Shown: positions 17,196 to 25,774 of the stretch, in pieces
How positions within the stretch are numbered: position 1 is the first letter of the stretch
Layout: each line of letters starts with the position of its first letter
Source: CANKHA01 sp963750965
GTDB lineage: Bacteria > Pseudomonadota > Alphaproteobacteria > Rhizobiales > Xanthobacteraceae
Direction of reading: 5' to 3'
DNA length: 64,000 bases
Assembly (NCBI GenBank): GCA_963750965.1
Contig: CAVVSK010000022.1
Coordinates: forward strand, 251,450-315,449
Notes under the pieces: generated by a model
Database searches by the model: none
The model's input: only the letters and a program-made list of their open reading frames with translations
What the model was told of the DNA's origin: nothing
Position numbers and translations under genes: made by a program

Positions 17196-17699
17196 ATGGT
17201 TTCCCTTAAAATCATCACCGGCGGACAGAGCGGGGTGGATCGCGCGGCGCTCGACGTTGCGAACGAACTGGCCATTCCTTACGGCGGCTGGTGTCCGCGC
17301 GGCGGCTGGGCGGAGGATTTGACCGATCCGCCCGGCTTGCTGGCGCATTACCCACTGCTGCGGGAGACGCCGCTCGCCGATCCCGCGCAACGCACGCAAT
17401 GGAATCTGCGCGACAGCGACGCCGTGCTCATGATGACGTTGACCGGCGGGCTGGCCGTCTCGAAGGGGACCGCGCTGGCGCGGGAGATAGCCGAGCGTGA
17501 TGGCAAGCCGTTGCTGGTGGTCGGGCTGGAAGAGACCGATGCCGTGCCGAAGACAAGACAATGGCTCCACGGATTGCTGAGAGGTCAAGCTCCGAACCAG
17601 CTGCTGGCGCTCGGCATCGGCGGCCCGCGCGAGAGCGAGGCGCCGGGGATTTATCGCCGAGCGGTGGAATTTTTGCGCGCGACACTTGCGCCCACTTAA
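17196..17699 (+). CDS. Putative molybdenum-cofactor carrier-like protein (SLOG/Rossmann fold)
   Basis: The 167 residues match the family annotated as putative molybdenum carrier. Visible are the nucleotide-loop start IITGGQSGVDRAALD, the GGWCPRGGWAEDL segment and the TLTGGLAVSKGTALA glycine motif. The SLOG-type Rossmann fold is related to DprA and YpsA proteins and may bind a nucleotide ligand. The specific ligand is not shown by the sequence. It ends just before a strong hairpin. Confidence 0.85.
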   Translation: MVSLKIITGGQSGVDRAALDVANELAIPYGGWCPRGGWAEDLTDPPGLLAHYPLLRETPLADPAQRTQWNLRDSDAVLMMTLTGGLAVSKGTALAREIAERDGKPLLVVGLEETDAVPKTRQWLHGLLRGQAPNQLLALGIGGPRESEAPGIYRRAVEFLRATLAPT

Positions 17700-17700
17700 C

Positions 17701-17722
17701 CCTCCCCCGCAAGCGGGGGAGG
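17701..17722 (+). terminator. GC-rich hairpin after the Moco-carrier-like gene
   Basis: CCTCCCCCGC and GCGGGGGAGG form a perfect 10-bp stem with a two-base loop, one base after the stop. No T-run follows, so it may be a dispersed repeat acting as a terminator. Confidence 0.55.
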
Positions 17723-17790
17723 GCAAGGGCTGTTGCGCAGGCAGCCGAACTAGGCTGAAAGAGCCCGGGGATTTTTTCGGGGAGGGTGCG

Positions 17791-18392
17791 ATGAAAGCCG
17801 ACGAAGCCGCCGAGATGATGGAAAAGGACAGGGAACGCGATCTGTTCAAGCAGCGCGCGGCGGTGGCGATCGCCGTCTTCGCCATGGTGCTGGCAATCTG
17901 CGGGCTTGGCGGCTCCAATGCCGGCAAGGAGGCGGTCAATAACAATGTGCTGGCCTCCAACTTTTTCAATTTTTACCAGGCCAAGAACATGCGGCAGACC
18001 GCCTTCATTCTCGCCGCCGACGAAATCGAACTGGACCGACTGACCGATCCGGCCGTGCCGGAAGCGACTAAACAGGCGCTGCAGAAGAAGCTGGACGACT
18101 ACAAGGCGACGATCGCGCGCTACGAATCCGAGCCGGCGACCAACGAAGGCAAGAAGGAGCTGCTGGCGCGCGCCAAGGAGCACGAGGAACGATGCGCGAC
18201 CACGCGCTGAAGCAGGATCCGTATTTCGATTACGCCGAGGCGCTGCTGCAGATCGCGATCGTGCTGATTTCCGTTTCGATCATCGCCAGCCTGCCGTGGC
18301 TGGCCTTTTTCGGCGGCACGGTGGGATTGATCGGTGTACTTCTCACGATCAACGGTTTCTGGCTGCTGGTCGAGATACCGGGGCTGAGCTGA
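17791..18392 (+). pseudogene. DUF4337 family membrane protein, frameshifted near 18195
   Basis: The first part (MKADEAAEMMEKDRERDLFK, a membrane helix, then NNVLASNFFNFYQAKNMRQT and a helical stretch) is typical of DUF4337 and starts at an ATG after GGGGAGGG. The conserved C-terminal part (DPYFDYAEALLQIAIVLISV and a second helix pair) is read in another frame from 18192. The total of 602 bases is one short of a multiple of three, so one lost base near AAGGAGCACGAGGAACG accounts for it. Inner-membrane protein of unknown function. Confidence 0.85.
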
Positions 18393-18435
18393 GCCCACTT
18401 TTCCCTTCTCCCCGCGTGCGGCGGCTACCAAATTT

Positions 18436-18481
18436 TCTCCTCATGGTGAGGAGCGTTGCGCAGCAACGCGTCTCGAACCAT
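18436..18481. repeat. Dispersed repeat (partial copy)
   Basis: TCTCCTCATGGTGAGGAGCG followed by a short variable palindrome and GTCTCGAACCAT. The same arms recur at about 21235 and 23263, where the element also has its right half. The ends are self-complementary (CCTCATGGTGAGG). Confidence 0.8.
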
Positions 18482-18536
18482 CGCAAGTCGGCTATTGCCG
18501 ACTGCGCCGTGATAGCGCCGATCCTCGGTATCATTC

Positions 18537-18625
18537 GTCATGCCCGGGCGTGACCCGGGCATCTCGCTTAGGTGAGCAGTGCCTTCCTGATTGAGATGGC
18601 CGGAACAAGTCCGGCCATGACGAGC
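18537..18625. repeat. Mosaic of two short palindromic repeats
   Basis: ATGCCCGGG-CGTGA-CCCGGGCAT and GGCCGGA-ACAAGT-CCGGCCATGACG are separated by about 40 bases. Both are palindromic motifs of the sort scattered through intergenic DNA of alphaproteobacteria. A variant of the second occurs at 40084-40110. Confidence 0.65.
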
Positions 18626-18778
18626 GATACCGATTTAAATGTCAAACAGCCAAGCGTCATCCGCCCGTGTTTTTGTCAGGCGACGGGTGCGCCTGTCTTC
18701 GTATCCCCAGGGGCCGGGGAGTCGTTCCCGAAAAATGGGGCCCGGGGGAGTTGTCCCCCGAAAAATGTCCGAGGGAGC

Positions 18779-18900
18779 GGAGCGCCGAGAGGCGCATCAA
18801 CAATTCCACGCTTGCGAGGCGCGGCGCGCGTCTTGCGCCGTAGACAAGTTTACGCAGTCTGCGCAAACGTCCACGAGACACGCTCGCCTCTCGGCGCTCC
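18779..18900. repeat. Inverted-repeat element with 16-bp perfect arms
   Basis: GGAGCGCCGAGAGGCG at 18779-18794 is matched by its exact reverse complement at 18885-18900. Between the arms lies a near-palindrome, GTTTACGCAGTCTGCGCAAAC. Similar cores (ACAAGTTGCGCAGTCTGTGC) recur near 21373. Long frames through this region have the odd composition of shadow translation. I consider the 18.4-19.2 kb stretch noncoding and repeat-rich. Confidence 0.75.
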
Positions 18901-19180
18901 ACCGCGGCGATTTTGGCCGACGGGACTGCTCCAATCAGCACCCGGACCGACCTTTCGGCCTCCTGATCCCGCGGGCTTTCGCCTGCGTTCGTCCGGGCGC
19001 GATCTACCAACTATGGCGAGCCCTCGTAGTAGGGCCAGGCAGCACCCCGAGGCTCCCGGAGATGGCTTGCGAGACCATCCGCAGGCGCCGCACCCGCTCC
19101 GCCAATCAAGACGCCTCTAGATGGCGCCCCCGGATGAGCAGGCAGGAACAGGATACAGAACTCCTCTCCGAAAAAGGCCC

Positions 19181-19417
19181 TCATGCACGAGATATTCCAG
19201 GATAAGTGCAAGAATTTGTTTTTGTTACGAAAAACCTGTGCGTATCGCGGATAACAGCACCCGTGCTTGAGCCGTTAGACCTCGCTTTCGGCTCCATTCG
19301 CAGACTGTAGACTTGCAGCAATTTTTCTGAATCGCTCAAGAGAGCCGCTTCCAAGCTTTCTACGATCTCTGCTGCGAGTTCATCCGGAGGCGGCAACAGA
19401 TATCCACCCAGCTTCAC
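19181..19417 (-). CDS. Short hypothetical frame after the secreted hydrolase
   Basis: A 78-codon frame begins with GTG next to the stop of the upstream hydrolase gene. The N-terminal PPPDELAAEIVESLEAAL resembles a helix seen at the C-terminus of type I methyltransferases, but this is too short to assign. The last third looks like non-coding translation. It may be a gene remnant or chance. Confidence 0.25.
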   Translation of the reverse strand: MKLGGYLLPPPDELAAEIVESLEAALLSDSEKLLQVYSLRMEPKARSNGSSTGAVIRDTHRFFVTKTNSCTYPGISRA

Positions 19418-20607
19418 CTCACCTCCGCCTTCTTCGCGCCCGCTTCACCCGGGGTCACGCGCTTGTCCAGCCAGTCGGCGATCACGGCGGCGATCTCCAG
19501 GTTATTCTTCTCCAGCATCAGAAAGTGGCCGTTGCCGCGGATGCCGATGTCGGCGAGCTTGATGAAGTCCACCGGCACGCCCGCGCTCTGCAGGAATTTC
19601 GCGTTGCAATGCGCGGTGGGCGCGCCGAACGACGCCTCCGCCGACATCTGCAGCGTCGGGATGTTCCTGAAGTTGACCAGCTTCTTCAGCGGCTCCTTCT
19701 GCTCCCAGCAGCGCGCGAGATCGGGGGCGTCGGGCTTGTCCTGGCGCACCAGCACGAAATCCTCGATGCCTTTCACCGGCGGATCGTAAGTGATCGGCGC
19801 CCGGGTGACGCCGAAGGGCTTGCTCAGCCCGCCGTCCTCGTACCAGTCGGGCGCGCCGACCAGCTTGACGTCGTAGAATGACGAACTGCCGGCCTCGACC
19901 ATCAGCAGCGCCTTCACCAGTTGCGGGCGCGCATCCGCCGCGAGCCAGACCGGCGAGCCGGATTGCGAATGCGGCGCCAGGATCGCCGGGCCGATCTTGT
20001 CGAGCAGCGCGACAATGGCGTCGCGGTTGATGGTCTCGCGCAAGGTGCCGGCGCTGCTCTGGTTGGGAAACATCGCCGCCATGAACTGGTCGAACACCGG
20101 ATCGCCGACCGTGCCGGGGCCCGGCCACTGGGTGTGCAGCTTGGCCTGCGGGAACAGGTTGTATTTCTCGACGGCGATGAATTCCTGCTCGATCTCCTTC
20201 GGCGTGCGCGGCCGCGCGCTGCCATAGACGCTCGCGATATAGGGCGAACGGCCGCGGCCGACCTGGTCCATGATGTAGACCGCGTAGCCCTTCGACAGGA
20301 AATACTGCCCCCAGCCGTCGCGGCCGTCCGGCGTTCCCATATAGGGCGCGCCCGAGGGGCAGCAGCCTTCGATGAAGACGATCGGGTAAGGATGGGTGCG
20401 GTTGGCCGGGATGAAATATTCGACATAGGACTGGCCGGCGAGAACTTGACCTTCTTTGCTCTCGACATATTTGCCGCCGACGAAGAAATGCCCGGCCTTG
20501 GCGATGGTGAGCGGCCCGACGCCGTCGGCCTGCGCCGCGGTGGCGGCGGCGAAGATTTGCGCGAAGGCGGCGCAAAGTGAGCGGAGCGTGAGGGACGCGG
20601 TCTGCAT
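19414..20607 (-). CDS. Secreted alpha/beta hydrolase
   Basis: The 397-residue protein has an N-terminal signal peptide ending near ATAAQA (about 27) and an alpha/beta-hydrolase core. The strand YPIVFIEGCCPSGAPY leads to the oxyanion region, and the helix-turn YAVYIMDQVGRGRSPY follows. APHSQSGSPVW carries the probable nucleophile S214, and the C-terminal GIRGNGHFLMLEKNN carries the probable catalytic histidine. A periplasmic esterase-like role is likely; the substrate is unknown. It lies near the frameshifted propeller protein at 21-23 kb on the same strand but is separated from it by the opposite osmC-like gene. Confidence 0.85.
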   Translation of the reverse strand: MQTASLTLRSLCAAFAQIFAAATAAQADGVGPLTIAKAGHFFVGGKYVESKEGQVLAGQSYVEYFIPANRTHPYPIVFIEGCCPSGAPYMGTPDGRDGWGQYFLSKGYAVYIMDQVGRGRSPYIASVYGSARPRTPKEIEQEFIAVEKYNLFPQAKLHTQWPGPGTVGDPVFDQFMAAMFPNQSSAGTLRETINRDAIVALLDKIGPAILAPHSQSGSPVWLAADARPQLVKALLMVEAGSSSFYDVKLVGAPDWYEDGGLSKPFGVTRAPITYDPPVKGIEDFVLVRQDKPDAPDLARCWEQKEPLKKLVNFRNIPTLQMSAEASFGAPTAHCNAKFLQSAGVPVDFIKLADIGIRGNGHFLMLEKNNLEIAAVIADWLDKRVTPGEAGAKKAEVR

Positions 20608-20761
20608 CGGCTTTCTCCAGAGTGCCCGGCTTTGAGAAGGCCGATTATGAGCCGGTCAGGCAAGGAAGCAACGGCAGCACGGCGGTTCACTTCTCCCGAG
20701 AAGAACGCGCCCGGCATTTCAGAATGCGCTAGACTGAACCCGCAAACAGTAGAGGTGACCC

Positions 20762-21193
20762 ATGGCAGATATCAAACGAAACGCGATCGCGGTCTGGCTC
20801 GGCAGCGGCAAGGAAGGCCACGGCACGCTCAACACCCAGAGCGGCGCGCTCACCGACACACCCTATTCCTTTGCCCAGCGCTTCGGAGAGGAGAAGGGCA
20901 CCAACCCGGAGGAGCTGATCGCCGCGGCGCATGCCGGCTGCTTTGCCATGGCGCTCGCCTTTCAGCTCAGCGGCGCCGGCCATGAGCCCAAGCGGCTGGA
21001 GACCCGGGCCGACGTCTCGATGGTGAAGGAGGGCGAAGGCTGGCGGATCGACGCGGTGGCCTTGCAGCTGAAGGCGAACGTGCCGGACATCGACCCCGAG
21101 AAATTCAAGGAGCTGGCGGAGAAAGCCAAGGCCGGCTGCCCGGTGTCGAAGCTGCTGAACGCGAAGATCACGCTGCAGGCGGATCTGGTGTAG
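20762..21193 (+). CDS. osmC: OsmC family peroxiredoxin
   Basis: The 143-residue protein reduces organic hydroperoxides through two cysteines, here C60 (AAHAGCFAMALAF) and C126 (AKAGCPVSKLL). The N-terminal strand region VWLGSGKEGHGTLNTQSGAL is typical of the OsmC rather than the Ohr subgroup. AGAGGTGACCC precedes the ATG. It is transcribed alone and divergent from the hydrolase. Confidence 0.93.
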   Translation: MADIKRNAIAVWLGSGKEGHGTLNTQSGALTDTPYSFAQRFGEEKGTNPEELIAAAHAGCFAMALAFQLSGAGHEPKRLETRADVSMVKEGEGWRIDAVALQLKANVPDIDPEKFKELAEKAKAGCPVSKLLNAKITLQADLV

Positions 21194-21234
21194 GCGCGCG
21201 TTCTTTCGATTCAGTTTCAAACAGCCGCTCCCTT

Positions 21235-21352
21235 TCTCCTCATGGTGAGGAGCGTCGACACGCAAGTGCGACGCGTCTCGAACCATGCAGGGCCCGGAGT
21301 TCTTATCCCATCCTTCGAGACGCCCCGCTGCGCGGGCTCCTCAGGATGAGGC
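21235..21352. repeat. Dispersed repeat, full copy
   Basis: The copy runs from TCTCCTCATGGTGAGGAGCG through GTCTCGAACCATGCAG to ATCCTTCGAGACGC and CTCCTCAGGATGAGG. The two outer halves are complementary in places, so the RNA could fold into a long hairpin. A second full copy lies at 23263. Confidence 0.8.
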
Positions 21353-21429
21353 AGAGTTTTGACCCGGCGGCGCAGACAAGTTGCGCAGTCTGTGCACGTA
21401 GACTGCGTGACGGCCATGAAGCAAGCCGA

Positions 21430-23107
21430 TCACTCCAGAGGCTCGACCTTGATGATCGACCCGCCGTGATTGCTGCCGACCCAAAGCGCGCCCGGCAATT
21501 TCGTATCGTCGAGGAAAACGCGCCGGATATTGGTCGGCCGCGGCAGTGGATAGTCGGTGAACTGGCCGCTCTTGATGTCGAGCCGCGACACCCGGTCGGT
21601 CCACATCGAGCCGGTCCAGGCTTCGCCGTTCCTGCCCGCCACCGCGTCATAGGGCGCGCTCCAGGGCGTCGGTGTCTTCCATTCCTGGATTTTGCCGGTC
21701 GCCGGATCGAACATGCCGATCGCCTCGCCCTGATATTCCGCGAACCAGAGCCGGCCTTCCGGATCCACCCGTCCACGCCGCGGGCGTGAATTCGGCGTCG
21801 GCGTCAGGAACACCGTCATGGCCTTGGTCTTGGCGTCGATCTTGGCGATATTGCCGGCGGAGAAGTCGAGCAGATAGACGTTGTTCTCCGCGTCGGAATG
21901 CAGACCGTAAGTGCCGATCTTCTTATCGTTACGCGGGTCCTTCGGCGCGCCGAGATTTTCCCATTCCTTGGTAGCGAGATCGAGCCGGTAGATGAAAGTG
22001 CCGTCGGAATTCTTCACCCAGACCTTGCCGTCGACATGGCTTCCGTCGACCGCGAGATGGCTGAACTGGGCGCCGTTGGAGTCCCATTCCTTCGGGATCG
22101 GGTAGGTCTCCATCTGCTGCGTCTTCTTGTCGAACTTGGCGATCGCGCCCTGGTAGCTCAGCCCGATCCAGATGTTGTCCTGCTTGTCGACTTCCAGATC
22201 GAGCGCGCCGAGTGGAAAGCCCTTTCTTCAGCTCCGGCGTCGGATATTGCGTCACCTTGCCGGTTTTGGTGTCCATCTTGCCGAGATAGAGCTGGCCGAA
22301 GTCGGAATACCAGGCGTTGCCGTCCTTATCGAGGATGACGTCATGCGGCTGGATCTGCCGCTCCGGCAGGTCGTATTCGGTGATGATCACGCGCGTCGAC
22401 TTGCCGGTCAGCCGCGGCAGGGTTTTCAGCTGCCAATCCCACTCATCGCGCTTGCTCAGGTTGACGTTGGCGAGCCATTCCGTGATCGCCTTCATGTCGC
22501 CGCCGCGGTCGCGGATGCGCTGGAAGTCGCCGTAGAGTTTCTGCGGCCGCTCCGGTGTGCTGCCGGGATAATAACCGGTCATGCGGTTGATGACCGCCTG
22601 GAAACCGTCGGAGTCGTGCTTCGAGCGCACAATGCGTTCCAGCGTGTGGCAGCCGACGCAATTGAGCAGGTACTTCTTGTGCTCCTCCTTGCCCGGCATG
22701 CTGATGACCCATTCGGCATTGGTCAGCTGGGCGGCGAGGTTTTTGGTCTTGCTCAACTTGAGGTCGGCCTTGGTCTCCTTGCCGGCAGCGACGTCGGCCG
22801 CGCCGGCGCCGTCAAGATCGTAGCCGGCGGCGCGAATTTGCAGCGTGTAATGCCCCGGCTCCAGCCGCGCGGCCGGGAAGCTGTAACGGCCCTTGTCGTC
22901 GCTGACGACCGAGATGGTGATGCTCGCGCCGTCCTTTTTGGCGCTGATCACCACGCCTTCCATCGCGCCTTCCTCGGCTGAACTGACCTGGCCGGTGAGC
23001 GCCGCGGATTGTGCGGAGGCAGGTGTGGACAGGGCGCCGGACTGCAGCAGCACGAAGGCTGCGGCTCCGGTCAATGCGTTGCAGAATTTGGAGAGAGTCG
23101 ACGACAT
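21430..23107 (-). pseudogene. Periplasmic fusion: carboxypeptidase-regulatory domain, c-type haem motif, Vgb-like propeller; frameshifted
   Basis: A signal peptide (about 1-33, ending ASAQSA) is followed by a carboxypeptidase-regulatory-like beta domain (about 37-118, GVVISAKKDGASITISVVSD and GHYTLQIRAAGYD). A haem-binding C150-VG-C153-H154 motif lies in YLLNCVGCHTLERI. Then come the blades of a virginiamycin B lyase-like propeller (PHDVILDKDGNAWYSDFGQL). The frame breaks after PELKKG near 22222; reading one base on gives FPLGALDLEVDKQDN and the rest of the propeller to the stop at 21430. The restored length of 1678 bases is one over a multiple of three. The product would be a secreted redox or lyase-like protein of about 558 residues. 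Substrate is unknown. Confidence 0.85.
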
Positions 23108-23262
23108 GGGCGTGCCTCCGGTTGGGGGCCGCGCTCCGGCTTAAGCCGGCGGGATTTTCATCAATTGTCGCAAGCGCCCCGTGGAAGGGACTCTGGCACC
23201 GGGCCGCGGGGAAGGGAAGGGCGGTTGCTGCACAGCTTCAATTTAATTTCAAATATGGTGCC

Positions 23263-23372
23263 TCTCCTCATGGTGAGGAGCGGCGCACGCAAGTGCGGCG
23301 CGTCTCGAACCATGCAGACCACTTATGCGGCCCGATCCTTCGCGACGGCGCTTCGCGCCTCCTCAGGATGAG
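23263..23372. repeat. Dispersed repeat, full copy
   Basis: TCTCCTCATGGTGAGGAGCG, GTCTCGAACCATGCAG, a variable middle, and CTCCTCAGGATGAGG: the same order and orientation as at 21235-21352. It separates the propeller gene from the DUF6602 gene. Confidence 0.8.
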
Positions 23373-23419
23373 GTGGAGTTTGTTGCGCGCTCACGATTCA
23401 AACAGCCACGCTTTCTTCT

Positions 23420-23441
23420 CCCTCTCCCCGGTGGGAGAGGG
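23420..23441. repeat. Short palindromic hairpin
   Basis: CCCTCTCCC and GGGAGAGGG form a perfect 9-bp stem followed by GTCGGGGTGAGGGG. This form is common as a dispersed intergenic repeat in rhizobia. Confidence 0.6.
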
Positions 23442-23546
23442 TCGGGGTGAGGGGGTTCGGGCCCAGTGGGCATGCAAAAACAGCTGCCATGCTATAATTG
23501 CGAGTCGATCGCTGAAACCTGGTCTTCCGAAGTCCTTCTGCGGAGC

Positions 23547-24359
23547 ATGATGTCCAAGGTTCCAAAATTCGAACCGGAAAAACTATTTGAAGGCTCATTG
23601 AGGCGTCTTCAAACAGAGGCAAAATATTTCAGTCGCTCTACTACTCACAAGCCAGAACTGGGACGCCTTAATGAGACGCACCTAGTGAGACTACTTCGAG
23701 ATTATTTACCCGCGAGATTTGGAATAGGAACAGGTTTTATTGTTTGTGGGGGCGCCAATCCTGCACAAAGCCCCCAGTGCGATATCATAATTTACGACGC
23801 GATCAATAACGCGCCACTTTATAAATCGGAGGCTTGGTCCGTCTATCCGATCGAAATGGTATATGGGGTTATTGAGGTAAAAACGACGCTCAACAAACCT
23901 GCGCTTCGAGAAGCATTCGAGACGTGTGCTCGAATACGGATAATGGCAGGAGACAAGGACGCGATGGGCAACAAATCGTATTTGCGGCAGGTGCAAGTTG
24001 AGCCCCGCAGCCCGGTAAGGCACGAAGAAGCCCGGGCTAAGCTGCCGCCGAGATTTTTCGTCTTTGCCTATCGAGGATGGAAAACAGCAGCAGCTTTAGA
24101 AGCTAATTTTAGAGCCGTAAGTGACGAGATGACGAACGCGCATATTCATGGAATTTGTTCTCTGTCCAACGAAGAGAATTTTTATGTGTCTCATCGAGCT
24201 TTCGCAAAGGGAGATGAAAAGTATGCGCCCGTGGTGCGGCATGGTTTTAGAAGATTTCTGCTGAGCTTGCCTCTGTCCTTAAGTTCGATGCTTCCGCTCG
24301 AGCGGCAAGGTTTAGGTTTCGAGCAAGTAAATTTGGGCCATTATTACCAAGAAGGATGA
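23547..24359 (+). CDS. DUF6602 domain protein, PD-(D/E)xK nuclease-like
   Basis: From the start at 23547 the product has 270 residues. It shows the DUF6602 pattern GRLNETHLVRLLRDYLPARF, then SPQCDIIIYD with D79, and VYGVIEVKTTL with E110-x-K112. The D...ExK order is the active-site signature of restriction-endonuclease-like folds. No DNA-binding or membrane segment is visible. GGAG lies just upstream of the paired ATGs, and an earlier frame start at 23466 is less likely. The gene is AT-richer than its neighbours and flanked by dispersed repeats, which suggests acquisition by transfer. A defence role is plausible but not shown. Confidence 0.75.
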   Translation: MMSKVPKFEPEKLFEGSLRRLQTEAKYFSRSTTHKPELGRLNETHLVRLLRDYLPARFGIGTGFIVCGGANPAQSPQCDIIIYDAINNAPLYKSEAWSVYPIEMVYGVIEVKTTLNKPALREAFETCARIRIMAGDKDAMGNKSYLRQVQVEPRSPVRHEEARAKLPPRFFVFAYRGWKTAAALEANFRAVSDEMTNAHIHGICSLSNEENFYVSHRAFAKGDEKYAPVVRHGFRRFLLSLPLSLSSMLPLERQGLGFEQVNLGHYYQEG

Positions 24360-24809
24360 TTGGTTCGCGGCTTGACTTGGCCGCTCCACTGCGGCGCACC
24401 CTGCTTGAGGATCTCGCATTACGGGCGCCGGAATGTCTTGATCGTTGCGGGCTCATCTCCCGGGGTCTCTTCTTTTTTCGGGGATGCAGCAAGCCCGGCT
24501 AGATCGCCGATAGTTAGGTCGGCCAATTTGATGGTGGACGCTCGGCGCACCGGCACTGGCGGCAAGAAAGATGGTTTTGATTTTTAGCGACGACTTTGAA
24601 GAGGGCTACACGGGACGATGTACATTGCTATTTGCGTTTAGTTTTCGTTGATCGAAAATCGATGTACCCGCCAGAATCTATGTCCGCAGTAAGAAATAGA
24701 ATCTCTCTCCTTTTTCGGGCAGCCTGAGTGGTGCGAAGGCCCGATTTGGGTCTAGGAGCTAAGGCTGATCTTTTTAGATATTTTTTCGGATTATTTTCGA
24801 TGCGGCGCA
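24360..24809. other. Gap between DUF6602 gene and kinase remnant
   Basis: These 450 bases carry only weak frames on both strands (75 and 78 codons) with no family match. I see no gene here. Confidence 0.4.
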
Positions 24810-25766
24810 TTAATGTGAGCCCAGAAATTGTTGGATCTGTGCTTCTGATATCGATTCCTTGCATCCTTCGCTCACCCTACGACGCTGACCAGCCCCGACC
24901 GTCTTGTAGCATTCGCAGCGGCCATTGTTGTCGACAGTAAATTCATACAAAGTGTTGTTTTCATTCTTTTTCCAGGAGCGCTTGTCTGGATCGCTTACTA
25001 AGCGCCAGTCCAATGTATTGCCTTCAATCAAAGCCAGCGTATTTGCAACGTCGATAGCAGACTGGAATTGCCTCGACATATCGGTCTCCAAACACTGCTT
25101 AACTATGGTTCGAAGCCTATTTGGGATATGCGGTGCAAACGCCTTTCTGTCTGGAAATCGGCCATTGCGCACGTCGAATTTAAACTTATCACGATCAAAC
25201 GCAGCACCCGTGCCGTAACTCGCATGCTGAGCATAGAACGATTCGTTGCCGTTACACATCCGATAAAGCGTCAAGCCGAACTGATAAATATCGAAGGTTA
25301 AATCGAACTTATCTCCATATGTGGCTTCGGGCGGCACCATTTTGAAAATACAGGCGATCCTGCAATGCGACGCCCGCAAGGTTCATCTGCTTGGCAAGGC
25401 CAAAATCAGAAATCAGCGCTTCCATGCGTTCGGATAGTAGAATGTTGTCCGGTTTGACGTCGAAGTGGATTAAAGACTTAGAGTGAATATTGTGCAGTCC
25501 GCTCAAAACTTGGCAAGCAGCCGTAACTATCTCTCTGACAGTCATATGTTTCCCAGTAATGAGGCCTGCCACCGATCCCTTTCGGTAGTACGGCATCGCC
25601 ACATACACGTGATCGGAATCAAAACACGCGTAATGAACCTGGACAACGTTAGGGTGCGCACTTGCATAGAGTGCTTTTGCCTCATCGAAATAATTAGCAG
25701 GATCAGCGATCTTATTTTTTTCTACTTGTTTGATAACGATTTCTGCATCGAGAATCCTCGGGCGTT
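24810..25766 (-). pseudogene. Serine/threonine protein kinase, 5'-truncated and frameshifted
   Basis: Reading from the uvrA border at about 25766, the frame gives AEIVIKQVEKNK with the catalytic lysine, an alpha-C helix (YFDEAKALYASAHPNVVQVH), the catalytic loop HFDVKPDNILL and the Mg-binding SDFGLAK. Near 25345 the frame shifts by one base, and PPEATYGDKFDLTFDIYQFG continues the C-lobe to 24810. No glycine-rich loop and no start codon are present: the frame runs straight into the uvrA 3' end. The C-terminal tail (about 60 residues, with LYEFTVDNNGRCECYKT) is a small extra domain I do not recognise. As sequenced it cannot make an intact kinase. Confidence 0.8.
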
Positions 25767-25774
25767 TGTATGCT

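Noticed and set aside
18572..19205. Two long overlapping plus-strand frames (182 and 188 codons)
   Set aside because: Their translations are Arg/Pro/Ser-rich with no domain and they cross an inverted-repeat element; I judge them shadows of repeat DNA.
19181..19417. HsdM remnant of a type I restriction system
   Set aside because: Only about 18 residues resemble an HsdM C-terminal helix; no other restriction gene is nearby.
24360..24587. 75-codon frame after the DUF6602 gene
   Set aside because: No ribosome site and no domain; composition unlike coding DNA nearby.
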